Part shown: positions 45,228-52,991 of the stretch, in pieces | Layout of the letters: the number at the start of each line of letters is the position of its first letter | Position numbering within the stretch: position 1 is the first letter of the stretch | Assembly (NCBI RefSeq): GCF_009649845.1 | Contig: NZ_WJIE01000001.1 | Location: forward strand, 1,163,054 to 1,227,053 | Length of the DNA stretch: 64,000 nucleotides | Reading direction: 5' to 3' | DNA from: Polyangium spumosum | GTDB taxonomy: Bacteria; Myxococcota_A; Polyangia; Polyangiales; Polyangiaceae | Notes under the pieces: generated by a model | Told to the model about the DNA's origin: nothing | Seen by the model: the letters and a program-made list of their open reading frames with translations, nothing else | The model's database searches: none | Position numbers and translations under genes: made by a program

Positions 45228-47033
45228 TCACTTCGGCGTCGGCGGAACGACGATCTCGTTGATCGGCAAGAATCCGGCGCCGGCCGGATAGGCGTACGAG
45301 ACGCGGAGCGTCTGCTGCGTCGTGCCCCAGCCCCACACGGTGGCGCCGAAGGGCTGCGTGCTCGACATCTCCTGAGGGCCGTTCGTGCAGCCGTCGACGC
45401 CCTGGAAATCGCCCTTCACGAGGTCCACGCGGGTGAACTCGTAGTCGCCGACGGCCTGCCAGCCGCCGAGCTCGCCCTTGCATTTGAGGGTGACGGGGGC
45501 AAACTCGCCGGTCGTCTTCGATTTCACGCGCACCACGACGAGGCTCGTCTCGGGGTACGTCGGGTCCGTGAAGAGCACGTAACGCTTCAGGAACTGCTGG
45601 GGCGGGACCACGTTCACCCAGTCCGGATCCCCCACGTTGGCGAAGGGCGCGCCGCCCGTCATGTAGGCGCCGAGGTAAAACGGGTGCTGCGCGTCCTGGC
45701 TGCGCACCACGAAGGGCCCCGGATCCTCGAACTCGAGCACCTGGCCCTGGCCGATCGTCGTGGGCGCGCCCGCGGGCTTCGTGGGACTCCAGGTGAGGGT
45801 CGTCCCGTCCACGGCGCCGACGAGGCGCCACCGCGACGACTCCTCCTCCCCCGCAGACCGGCTCTTGTACCGCACGGCCACGTATTCGTTGCCGAGCGCC
45901 CGCACCGGCGCGAGCTGCTGCTGCCCCGAATCACAATCGTCCTGCATGGACGGCACGTTCATGCATTTCGACGCGCCGAAGACGGCGATGGGTTTGTCCG
46001 AGGCGATCGGGCTGCCCGTGAGCTCGTCCGCCTGCGTGATCTGCAGGAACTGGCCCGCGTTCAGCATGTAGTCGACGGGCTTGTTCACCTCGGAGGCCGG
46101 GACGCCGCCGCCGCCCACGATCGCCTGGTTCGGCAAGAGCGTGACCTTCGTGTTGTCCTGGTGCGCGAGGATCGCCAAGGACGGCCAGGCGTCGGCGAAG
46201 ACGTCGCTCGCCTTGTACGCGTTGATCGCGAGGTAGTTGGTGTCCCAAGCGCTCGTCGGCAAGAGCAACGTGGCGGACGAGACCGACGCCTGACCGCCAC
46301 CGTACGGCACGATCTGGTAAGCCACCACCGGGTAGTCGGTCGTGATGTGGAAGGCGTCGCCGATGCCCGTGTCGACCACGCCGGTCTCGAGGTCGAGCGC
46401 CGCGGGCTCCGGGCAGTCGACGACGTTCCCTCCTTGCGACCTGCGCGACAGGAACAGGATCGCCACCTGCCCCACGTCGATGCCCTTCGCCGGGTCGTAA
46501 GGGGTGTACTGGATCGCGCCGTTCGCGCCGATGCTCGGGATGTACGCGAACGTGGCCGGATTGAGCGTCGAGCCCTTCCGCGAGACCTCGAGGTGCACCG
46601 GCAGCGCCCAGGTATTCGCCACGAATGCAGCGAAGCACGCGCCGTCGGCCTGCGGGCGGAGCGCCGTCTTCAGCGCCCAGTAATCGCAGCCGTACGAGCT
46701 CCTCGACTCCTCGGCGGCCTGGCACGGGTTGTTGATGCACTTCGCATTCGCGCAACCCTCCGTCGGCTCGCATTGGTCGACGATCTGACCATAACAATCG
46801 ACGACCGCCGTGAGGTCGTTCGAGCACGTATCGTCGCAGCCGACACCGCTGTCGGTGTCGATGATGACGCCGCCGGAGCCGCCGTCGCCCCCGCCACCCG
46901 GCCCTCCGGGCCCCGTGCCGGCGCCCGACGCCTCCGGGTCCCGGTACGAATCGGTGCACGCGGCGTACGCGGTGGCGGCGAGGAGCGCCGAGATCGCGAG
47001 CGAGAAGCTCGAAGCCCAGCTGGACTTTTTCAC
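45228..47033 (-). CDS. IgGFc-binding-like N-terminal domain lipoprotein (copy 2)
   Basis: 601 residues from GTG 47033, with GGGAGG 6 bases upstream (the best ribosome site in this cluster). The lipobox is YAAC. A Gly-rich linker and a Cys-rich spacer precede the domain that begins GCDYWALKTALR, as in the gene at 32515. Shared features with that copy include VVAYQ, the YVLFT/YVFLT phrase and the end SYAYPAGAGFLPINE. The two are clearly paralogues but diverged outside these blocks. It lies upstream of OmpA, with 86 bases between. Confidence 0.82.
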   Translation of the reverse strand: MKKSSWASSFSLAISALLAATAYAACTDSYRDPEASGAGTGPGGPGGGGDGGSGGVIIDTDSGVGCDDTCSNDLTAVVDCYGQIVDQCEPTEGCANAKCINNPCQAAEESRSSYGCDYWALKTALRPQADGACFAAFVANTWALPVHLEVSRKGSTLNPATFAYIPSIGANGAIQYTPYDPAKGIDVGQVAILFLSRRSQGGNVVDCPEPAALDLETGVVDTGIGDAFHITTDYPVVAYQIVPYGGGQASVSSATLLLPTSAWDTNYLAINAYKASDVFADAWPSLAILAHQDNTKVTLLPNQAIVGGGGVPASEVNKPVDYMLNAGQFLQITQADELTGSPIASDKPIAVFGASKCMNVPSMQDDCDSGQQQLAPVRALGNEYVAVRYKSRSAGEEESSRWRLVGAVDGTTLTWSPTKPAGAPTTIGQGQVLEFEDPGPFVVRSQDAQHPFYLGAYMTGGAPFANVGDPDWVNVVPPQQFLKRYVLFTDPTYPETSLVVVRVKSKTTGEFAPVTLKCKGELGGWQAVGDYEFTRVDLVKGDFQGVDGCTNGPQEMSSTQPFGATVWGWGTTQQTLRVSYAYPAGAGFLPINEIVVPPTPK

Positions 47034-47441
47034 GCAAACCTCCCTTTCCGGCAATCGGTCACGAGGGTACCACGAGCAGCACGATCCGGTACGGGGACAA
47101 ACCACGACTTCTTCCGCGTCTTCCCGGACGAACGGGCATGCGCCACGAACCTCCGATCAGAACACGCGCAACCAGGCCGGATCGATACGTCCATTCGAAT
47201 GCGCCCGTTCCCTTCCGTTTCACGGCCCGCTTCAAGGGGCCGCCTGCCCGCTCGACGAACGTCCAGCCTCGGCTGGACCTTCTCCGGCAGCGCCGACGAA
47301 ACACGTCGGTCAGCGTATCCTCTACAACCTTTTTGATGGTAAGAAACGAGCCCATCCTAGCCGACGCGCGAAAGGGGCGTCAAGCTCCGCCTCGCCGCCA
47401 CCTCGCCGGGATCCTGCCGGCATGGAGGCGCAAATCGGTGG
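47034..47441. other. Gap upstream of the second IgGFc-like gene
   Basis: 408 bases between the lipoprotein start and the rubredoxin stop. It contains an 18-bp dyad, GTCCAGCC-TC-GGCTGGAC at 47261-47278, and an A/T-rich stretch near 47318-47345 that is the likely promoter zone. A 98-codon frame here has random third-position composition and is not called. Confidence 0.5.
47261..47278. repeat. 18-bp dyad upstream of the second IgGFc-like gene
   Basis: GTCCAGCC and GGCTGGAC are perfect arms around TC. It lies 228 bases upstream of the GTG start of the lipoprotein gene. It could be a repressor site or a hairpin in the rubredoxin mRNA tail. Confidence 0.5.
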
Positions 47442-47618
47442 TCAATCAGCCATCGCCTCGAAATCGGCCTTCGACGCGCCACATTCGGGGCAATACCAGT
47501 CGTCGGGGATGTCCTCGAACGCCGTGCCGGGCGCGATGCCGGTGTCTGGATCCCCGATCGCCGGGTCGTAGACGTGCGCGCACACGAGGCACCGGTATTT
47601 CTTATTCATGCTCGCCAT
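47442..47618 (-). CDS. Rubredoxin
   Basis: Small one-iron electron carrier. 58 residues starting [20 protein letters not shown]. The four iron ligands are in two CxxC pairs: CLVC and CPEC (in [10 protein letters not shown]). The aromatic/Pro positions typical of rubredoxin ([14 protein letters not shown]) are conserved. ATG 47618 is chosen for GAGGGAG just upstream; ATG 47609 is an alternative. No rubrerythrin, alkane hydroxylase or rubredoxin reductase is adjacent, so the partner is not evident. Confidence 0.93.
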   Translation of the reverse strand: MASMNKKYRCLVCAHVYDPAIGDPDTGIAPGTAFEDIPDDWYCPECGASKADFEAMAD

Positions 47619-47679
47619 GGCTCCCTCGGAAGGGCGCCCTTATAACCTCGACCCGAGGCGAAGGGTAGCCCCGTGACGT

Positions 47680-48858
47680 CTACGGACGTGCCTCGTTCAC
47701 CCCCGGAAAAACTTCCCCGAGCGACGCCTCGAGCGCCGCGCACACCTCGTCGACCTGCGCCTCCGTCATGCGCGGGTAGAGCGGGAGCGTGAGCTCGCGC
47801 GGGGCGAGCGCGTCCGTGCGGTCGAGGTCGCTCCGGCGCACGCGGTTGGTGGCTCCGTGGAACGAGAAGGCGTGGATCGGCGGGTAATGCACGCTCGTCT
47901 GGATCCCGCGCGCCTTCATCGCGGCCATCACGGCCTCGCGCGGCGCGCCCTCGGGCAGGAGCACGGGCATGATGTGGTACGCGCTCTCCCCCACCCCACG
48001 AGCCTCGAAGTCGCGGAACGGGATCCCCACGCGGCCGATCGCGGCGAGCCGCTCGCGATACCGCGAGACCACCACGCGTCGCATGCGGTTGCCCTCCGCG
48101 AGGCGCCCGAGCTGCACGAGGCCGATCGCGCTGCGGATCTCGTCGATGCGGTAGTTCTGCCCCGCGAGGACCACGTCGTAGGAGAACGCGTGCCCCTTGT
48201 GGCGATCGAGCGTCAGCGTGGTCATGCCGTGTGATCGCATGAGCTTGAGGCGCTGCCGGAGCTCGTCCGTGCGCGCGGCGATCGCGCCGCCTTCGCCCGT
48301 CGAGAGGTTCTTGTTCGAGAAGAAGCTGTAGCAGCCGACGTCGCCGATCGTGCCGAGCGCGCGGCCCTTCCACGTGGCGAGCGGCGCGTGCGCCGCGTCC
48401 TCGATCACCGCGATCCCGTGCCGCTCGGCGATCGCGAGGATCGCGTCCATGTCGCACGGGTAGCCGGCGTAATGCACGACCGTGATCGCCTTCGTGCGTG
48501 GCGTGATCTTCCGCTCGACGTCCGCCGGATCGATCGTGAGATCGTCCGGCCCCGTGACGTCGGCGAGCACCACGTCCGCGCCCGTCGTGAGCGCGGCGTT
48601 CGCGGTCGCCACGAAGGTCAGGCTCGGGCAGATCACCTCGTCGCCGGGGCCCACGCCCACGGCGAGGTACGCGAGGTGCAGCGCCGCCGTGCAGTTCGTC
48701 ATGGCGAGCACGCCCGTCGTGCCGAACGCCTCGCCGAGCGCGCGCTCGAAGGCCTGCGTGCGTTCGCCCATCGTGAGCCAGCCGGAGGCGACGACGCGCG
48801 CCGCGGCTTCGGTCTCTTCAGGGCCGAAATGAAGGTCGCAGAGGGGGATCTTCCACAT
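47680..48858 (-). CDS. DegT/DnrJ/EryC1/StrS family PLP aminotransferase (sugar)
   Basis: Transfers an amino group to a 4-keto (or 3-keto) nucleotide sugar. 392 residues from ATG 48858 (MWKIPLCDLHFGPEE). It has the PLP lysine in SFFSNKNLSTGEGG, the Gly-rich SGWLTMGERTQAFE start, and VIEDAAHAPLA with the PLP-ring Asp. The dehydratase gene directly upstream would supply the keto-sugar, a standard pairing for amino-sugar synthesis in LPS or exopolysaccharide. The exact sugar cannot be read from sequence. Confidence 0.9.
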   Translation of the reverse strand: MWKIPLCDLHFGPEETEAAARVVASGWLTMGERTQAFERALGEAFGTTGVLAMTNCTAALHLAYLAVGVGPGDEVICPSLTFVATANAALTTGADVVLADVTGPDDLTIDPADVERKITPRTKAITVVHYAGYPCDMDAILAIAERHGIAVIEDAAHAPLATWKGRALGTIGDVGCYSFFSNKNLSTGEGGAIAARTDELRQRLKLMRSHGMTTLTLDRHKGHAFSYDVVLAGQNYRIDEIRSAIGLVQLGRLAEGNRMRRVVVSRYRERLAAIGRVGIPFRDFEARGVGESAYHIMPVLLPEGAPREAVMAAMKARGIQTSVHYPPIHAFSFHGATNRVRRSDLDRTDALAPRELTLPLYPRMTEAQVDEVCAALEASLGEVFPGVNEARP

Positions 48859-48867
48859 GAGCAGACC

Positions 48868-48909
48868 GGGGGTTCGGGGGCAGAGCTCGGCTCCGCCGAG
48901 CGAGCCCCC
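48868..48909. repeat. Dispersed palindromic repeat, copy B
   Basis: 42 bases nearly identical to 39007-39048 (three or four differences, mainly in the loop and internal bulge). The hairpin arms GGGGC + GCTCGG and CCGAGC + GCCCC are kept. It lies 5 bases past the dehydratase stop and just before the aminotransferase start, so it could act as an intercistronic hairpin. Confidence 0.75.
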
Positions 48910-48914
48910 AAGCG

Positions 48915-49916
48915 TCAAATCGCGTACTCGTCGGGGCGGTAGTCGGCGATGCGCTCGAGGACGTACGCCCACGTCCTCGCGAGCCCTTCTTCGAGGGTCA
49001 CGCGCGGCTCGTATCCGACGAGCTCCTTGGCCTTGCGGCCATCGGCGAGCAGGAGCTCGACCTCGCTCGCGTCGGGCCGCACGCGCGCGTCGTCCGTCTC
49101 GAGGCGCGCAGGTTTGCCCGAGATCGTGAAGATCAGCTCGGCGAGCTCCCCCATGGAGATCGTCCGGCCGCTGCCCACGTTGATCACCTGGCCGAGGGCC
49201 CGATCACTCGCGCCGACGGCGAGGAAACCAGCCACGGTGTCGTCCACGAAGTTGAGGTCGCGCTTCGGCCGCGTGCTGCCCACCCGCACGACCTCGCGAC
49301 CGGCCGCGAGCTGCTTCATCACGCTCGGGATGAACGCGCGCGACGACTGGCGCGGGCCGTACGTGTTGAAGGGGCGGATCGTCGCGACGGGCGTGCCGAA
49401 CGAGAGGAAATAACTCTCGGCGAGTTTGTCCGCGGCGATCTTCGTCGCCGAGTAGGGCGACTGCCCCGTGAGCGGGTGCGCCTCGTCGATCGGCGCGTAC
49501 CGCGCCGATCCGTACGTCTCGCTCGTGGACGTGTGCACCACGCGAGCGCCGTATTCGCGCGCCGCCTCGAGCACGTTCAAGGTCCCCGAGATGTTCGTCG
49601 CGACGTACTGGTGCGGGGCGACGTACGAGTAGGGGATCCCGATCAGCGCGGCGAGGTGGAAGACCACGTCCGCGCCCCGCACGAGCTTGCGCACGCACGC
49701 GGCGTCCTCGACGTTGCCGAGGACGATCTCCACGTGCCCGAGCACGCCCTGCGGGACGCGATCGAGGTGGCCGCGCTGCGAGCTCGACGTGTAGCGGACG
49801 AGCGCGCGGACGTTCGCCCCCTCGCGCACGAGCGCCTCCACGAGGTGGCTGCCGATGAAGCCACCCGCGCCGGTCACGACGACGCGCTTGCCTGCGTAAA
49901 CCGAGCTCGCATCCAT
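48915..49916 (-). CDS. NAD-dependent nucleotide-sugar 4,6-dehydratase/epimerase (extended SDR)
   Basis: 333 residues from ATG 49916 (AGGA 7 bases upstream). Rossmann motif TGAGGFIGSHL, then VVFHLAALIGIPYSY, and the active-site triad Thr/Ser in TSTSETYG with YSATK. The run NTYGPRQSSRAFIPSV and DLNFVDDTVAGF resemble the LegB-type (TIGR04180-like) UDP- or GDP-sugar dehydratases. With the aminotransferase it would make a 4-amino-6-deoxy sugar. The next gene upstream is an unrelated lipoprotein, 19 bases away. Confidence 0.88.
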   Translation of the reverse strand: MDASSVYAGKRVVVTGAGGFIGSHLVEALVREGANVRALVRYTSSSQRGHLDRVPQGVLGHVEIVLGNVEDAACVRKLVRGADVVFHLAALIGIPYSYVAPHQYVATNISGTLNVLEAAREYGARVVHTSTSETYGSARYAPIDEAHPLTGQSPYSATKIAADKLAESYFLSFGTPVATIRPFNTYGPRQSSRAFIPSVMKQLAAGREVVRVGSTRPKRDLNFVDDTVAGFLAVGASDRALGQVINVGSGRTISMGELAELIFTISGKPARLETDDARVRPDASEVELLLADGRKAKELVGYEPRVTLEEGLARTWAYVLERIADYRPDEYAI

Positions 49917-49935
49917 CACGGGATCCTGACGTCCG

Positions 49936-50319
49936 TCACTTGACGATGATGTCGCCGGCCGGCGCGCCCGCGCCCTCGGTCGTGCCCTTCTCGCGGTGCA
50001 CGCAGAGGCCCTGCTTGCAGTAACTCTCGGGCGTCGGCGAGGCACACTTGGTCTGGGGCTCCTCGCACTGGCCCTTCTTGTAGTTGTCGGCCATCGGCTT
50101 GATCGTATCGAGCGTCTGACCGTTCACGGGCTTCGCGCAGCCGGGCCACTCGCTCTGCTTGCAGTCGGCGTCCGTGTTGCAGTGCTGCGCCTTGTTGAGG
50201 AGGTCGAACGCCTCCCCGCGGATCTTGTCGCACTCCTTCGGGTCCATCTTGCTCGAGCACCCGAGCGACGAGAACAGGGCCAAGAAGGCCAGGGCTCCCA
50301 GGGTCACGACGCGTTTCAT
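49936..50319 (-). CDS. Small Cys-containing lipoprotein
   Basis: 127 residues with a clear signal peptide and lipobox (LALFSSLGCSSK). The mature part has eight further Cys (CDKIRGE, CNTDADCK, CAKP, CEEPQTKCASP, YCKQGLC), a pattern seen in small disulfide-rich myxobacterial lipoproteins. No known function. It is on the same strand as the sugar genes and 19 bases before the dehydratase start, so it may be transcribed with them. Confidence 0.8.
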   Translation of the reverse strand: MKRVVTLGALAFLALFSSLGCSSKMDPKECDKIRGEAFDLLNKAQHCNTDADCKQSEWPGCAKPVNGQTLDTIKPMADNYKKGQCEEPQTKCASPTPESYCKQGLCVHREKGTTEGAGAPAGDIIVK

Positions 50320-50490
50320 CGCCTCCGTCCTTTCCGTTCCGACGCCTTGCTACCACGGCTCGGCGCGCACGTCTCGGTCGGCCACGGAGTCCCGAGCCCG
50401 CGCGCGCGCCCCGAGTCCGAAAAAATTTCGCCGTCCGATGCCCCCCGGCCGCTCGCCTGAGCCGCCATCGTGGCGTAGCCCGAGAGGCGC

Positions 50491-51315
50491 ATGGAACGGC
50501 TCCGCGTCCTCACCCTCAACATCTGGAACAAAAAGGGCCCCTGGGAGCGGCGGCTCGAGCTCATCCGCGACGCGATCCAGCGCCTCTCGCCGGACGTCAT
50601 CGGGCTGCAAGAGGTCATCCTCGACAACGAGCGCACGCAGGCCGACGAGATCCGCGAGGGGCTCGGCTACGACGCCGCCTTCGGCATGGCCCACGAGCTC
50701 GGCGAGGGCATGCACTTCGGCAACGCCGTCCTCTCGCGCTTCCCGATCGAGCGGCGCTCGGTGTTCCCGCTGCCGACGGCGGGCGACGAGGAGCGACGCG
50801 CGCTCCTCCACGCACGGATCCGCACGCCCGCAGGGGCGCTGCCGTTTTTCGTGACGCACCTCAACTGGAAGTTCCACGACGGCGTGGCCCGCGAGGCGCA
50901 GGTCGTCTCCATCGCCGAGCACGTGATGCGCGAGGCCCCGATCGGCGCGGACCTGCCCGCCGTGCTCGTCGGCGACTTCAACGCGGTGGCGCACTCGGCC
51001 GAGATGCGTTTCCTCCTCGGCCTCCAGTCGCTCGACGGCAAGAGCGTGCACTTCACCGACTGCTTCGAGCACCTCGGGGAGCCGCCGGGCCACACGTTCG
51101 ACTCGGTGGAGAACCCGTACGCCGCGCTGACGCACGAGTTCCCGCGCCGCATCGACTACATCCTCGTGCGCGGGCCCGAGCTCGGCACGGGCCGCGGCAA
51201 GCCGCTCTCCGCCAGCGTCGTCCTGACCGAGATCGTGGACGGCGTCGCGCCCTCCGATCACTACGGCGTCTTCGCGGAGATCAACGTCCGCGAGATCGGC
51301 AAGCGCCTCTCGTGA
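50491..51315 (+). CDS. Endonuclease/exonuclease/phosphatase (EEP) family protein
   Basis: Metal-dependent phosphodiesterase fold. 274 residues with the family motifs: LNIWNKKGPWERR with the first Asn, VIGLQEVI with the metal-binding Glu, the phosphate-binding His in FVTHLNWK, VLVGDFNA with Asp and Asn, and SDHYGVFAEI with the final Asp-His. There is no signal peptide. Substrates in this family range from DNA to lipids and inositol phosphates, so a specific activity cannot be assigned. It ends 24 bases before the stop of the convergent crotonase gene. Confidence 0.88.
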   Translation: MERLRVLTLNIWNKKGPWERRLELIRDAIQRLSPDVIGLQEVILDNERTQADEIREGLGYDAAFGMAHELGEGMHFGNAVLSRFPIERRSVFPLPTAGDEERRALLHARIRTPAGALPFFVTHLNWKFHDGVAREAQVVSIAEHVMREAPIGADLPAVLVGDFNAVAHSAEMRFLLGLQSLDGKSVHFTDCFEHLGEPPGHTFDSVENPYAALTHEFPRRIDYILVRGPELGTGRGKPLSASVVLTEIVDGVAPSDHYGVFAEINVREIGKRLS

Positions 51316-51339
51316 GCGCCGCGCGGGCCTCGGCTCCGA

Positions 51340-52125
51340 TCATTTGCCCTGAAACGAAGGCTCGCGCTTCTCCATCCAGGCCATCACGCCCTCCATGCAG
51401 TCGGCCGACTGCAGGAGCTTCACCTGCCCGGCCTTCTCGCGATCGAGCGCCTCGTCGATGGTGCTGCCGAGGCTCTTGCGGACGGCGCGCTTGATCTCGG
51501 CGTACGCGAGCGGCGGGCCCTTCGCGAGGCGCCCGGCGAGCTTCATCGTCTCGGCGCGGAGCTCGGCCGCAGCGAGCACGTGGTTGGCGAGGCCGAGCGA
51601 GAGGGCGCGATCGGCCGTGATGCGATCCCCCGTCAGCATGATCTCCATCGCCCGCCCGAGCCCCACGAGGCGCGGCAGCCAGAAGGATCCGCCGCCGTCG
51701 GGCATCAGCCCGATCTTCACGAAGCGCTCCTCCATGTAGGCGTCCTGGCCGAGCATCCGCAGATCGCAGGCCAGCGCGAGATCACAACCGAAGCCCACCG
51801 CGGGGCCCTCGACCATCGCGATGAAGGGCTTCGGCGCGTCGACGATCGCGCGGATGATCCCGTGGTACCGATCCATGATCGCCTCGAAGCCGCCCGCGGC
51901 CTGCAGGCTGCCCATGGCGCTCTTGAGATCCGCGCCCGCGCAAAACGCGCCGCCCGCGCCCGTGAGCACCACCGAGCGCACCGACGCGTCCGCGCCGAGC
52001 CGCGGCAAGGTCTCGAGCAGCGCGCCGAGGAGCTCGGCGTCGAGCGCGTTCTTCGCCCGGGGCCTGTTCAACGTGACGACGGCGACGGGGCCTTCGTGCT
52101 CGACCAAAAGGACCTGTTCGGACAT
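51340..52125 (-). CDS. Enoyl-CoA hydratase/isomerase family protein, PaaG-like
   Basis: 261 residues with the crotonase signature GGAFCAGADLKSAMG and the oxyanion hole segment EGPAVGFGCDLALACDLRM. The later active-site block IGLMPDGGGSFWLPRLVG has Asp where true hydratases have Glu, as in the PaaG isomerase of phenylacetate degradation. An isomerase or ring-fatty-acyl role is therefore more likely than classical hydration, but no other paa gene is nearby. It lies 6 bases after mazG on the same strand. Confidence 0.87.
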   Translation of the reverse strand: MSEQVLLVEHEGPVAVVTLNRPRAKNALDAELLGALLETLPRLGADASVRSVVLTGAGGAFCAGADLKSAMGSLQAAGGFEAIMDRYHGIIRAIVDAPKPFIAMVEGPAVGFGCDLALACDLRMLGQDAYMEERFVKIGLMPDGGGSFWLPRLVGLGRAMEIMLTGDRITADRALSLGLANHVLAAAELRAETMKLAGRLAKGPPLAYAEIKRAVRKSLGSTIDEALDREKAGQVKLLQSADCMEGVMAWMEKREPSFQGK

Positions 52126-52131
52126 GCCGCT

Positions 52132-52977
52132 CTACCTACCCGATTTCTTGGATTCCTCCCAGTAGACGTCGAGCTCCTCCAGCGTGAGGTGATCCTCCCC
52201 GCCGGGATCGGGCCAGCCGCCGTGGCGCTCGCGGACGCGGGCCTCGACGTGGTCGAAGCGGCGCGTGAACTTGTCGATCGTGCGGCGCAGCGCGCTCTCG
52301 GCGTCGACGTTCACGTGCCGCGCGAGGTTCACCAGCGCGAAGAGCGCGTCGCCGAGCTCCGCCTCGATCGCCGCCGTGTCGCCTGTCGCGATCGCCTCGT
52401 CGAGCTCGCCGATCTCCTCGGCCACCTTGGCCCGCGATCCCGCGACGTCCGGCCAGTCGAAGCCCACGCGCGCCACCTTCTCGCCGATCCGCTGCGCCCG
52501 CACGAGCGCCGGCAGGCTGCGCGGAACACCCGAGAGGATGCCCTGCTTCGGCTTGCCTTCGCGCTCCTTCGCCTTGATGAGCTCCCAGTTGCGCAGCACC
52601 TCGTCCGCGCCCTCCACGGTCATGTCCGCGAAGACGTGCGGGTGACGCCGCACGAGCTTCTCGCAGATCGCCGCGACCACGTCGTCCGGCCCGAACGCCC
52701 CCTCCGCGCGCCCGAGCTCCGCCTGGAACACGACCTGCAAAAGCAGGTCCCCGAGCTCGCCGCGGAGCTCCTGGCGATCACCCGCGTCGATCGCGTCGAT
52801 CACCTCGCACGCCTCCTCGAGCACGTACTTGCGCAGCGTCTCGAACGACTGCTTTCTGTCCCAGGGGCAGCCGTCCGGCGCGAGCAAACGTTGCATGAGC
52901 TCGACGAGGCGGGGGAAGGTCTGACCGCGCTGCTCCTCGAGCGGCGGGACGACGACGGGATCAAAAGGCCGGGCCAT
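52132..52977 (-). CDS. mazG: Nucleoside triphosphate pyrophosphohydrolase MazG
   Basis: Hydrolyses NTPs to NMP and pyrophosphate, linked to nucleotide-pool sanitation and ppGpp control. 281 residues with two MazG repeats: the first (EEACEVIDAIDAGD...ELGDLLLQVVFQ) and the second (EEIGELDEAIATGD...ELGDALFALVN), each with E-E-x-x-E and E-x-x-D metal motifs. The N-terminal LLAPDGCPWDRKQSFETLR is typical of full-length MazG. It forms a two-gene operon with the crotonase and is divergent from the propeller gene with only about 15 bases between starts. Confidence 0.95.
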   Translation of the reverse strand: MARPFDPVVVPPLEEQRGQTFPRLVELMQRLLAPDGCPWDRKQSFETLRKYVLEEACEVIDAIDAGDRQELRGELGDLLLQVVFQAELGRAEGAFGPDDVVAAICEKLVRRHPHVFADMTVEGADEVLRNWELIKAKEREGKPKQGILSGVPRSLPALVRAQRIGEKVARVGFDWPDVAGSRAKVAEEIGELDEAIATGDTAAIEAELGDALFALVNLARHVNVDAESALRRTIDKFTRRFDHVEARVRERHGGWPDPGGEDHLTLEELDVYWEESKKSGR

Positions 52978-52991
52978 GACGGATGCCTAGC

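Noticed and set aside
47059-47355. 98-codon minus-strand frame starting MGSFLTIKKVVEDTL
   Set aside because: The start looks plausible, but third positions are not GC-enriched, the rest is Arg-rich and unpatterned, and there is no ribosome site.
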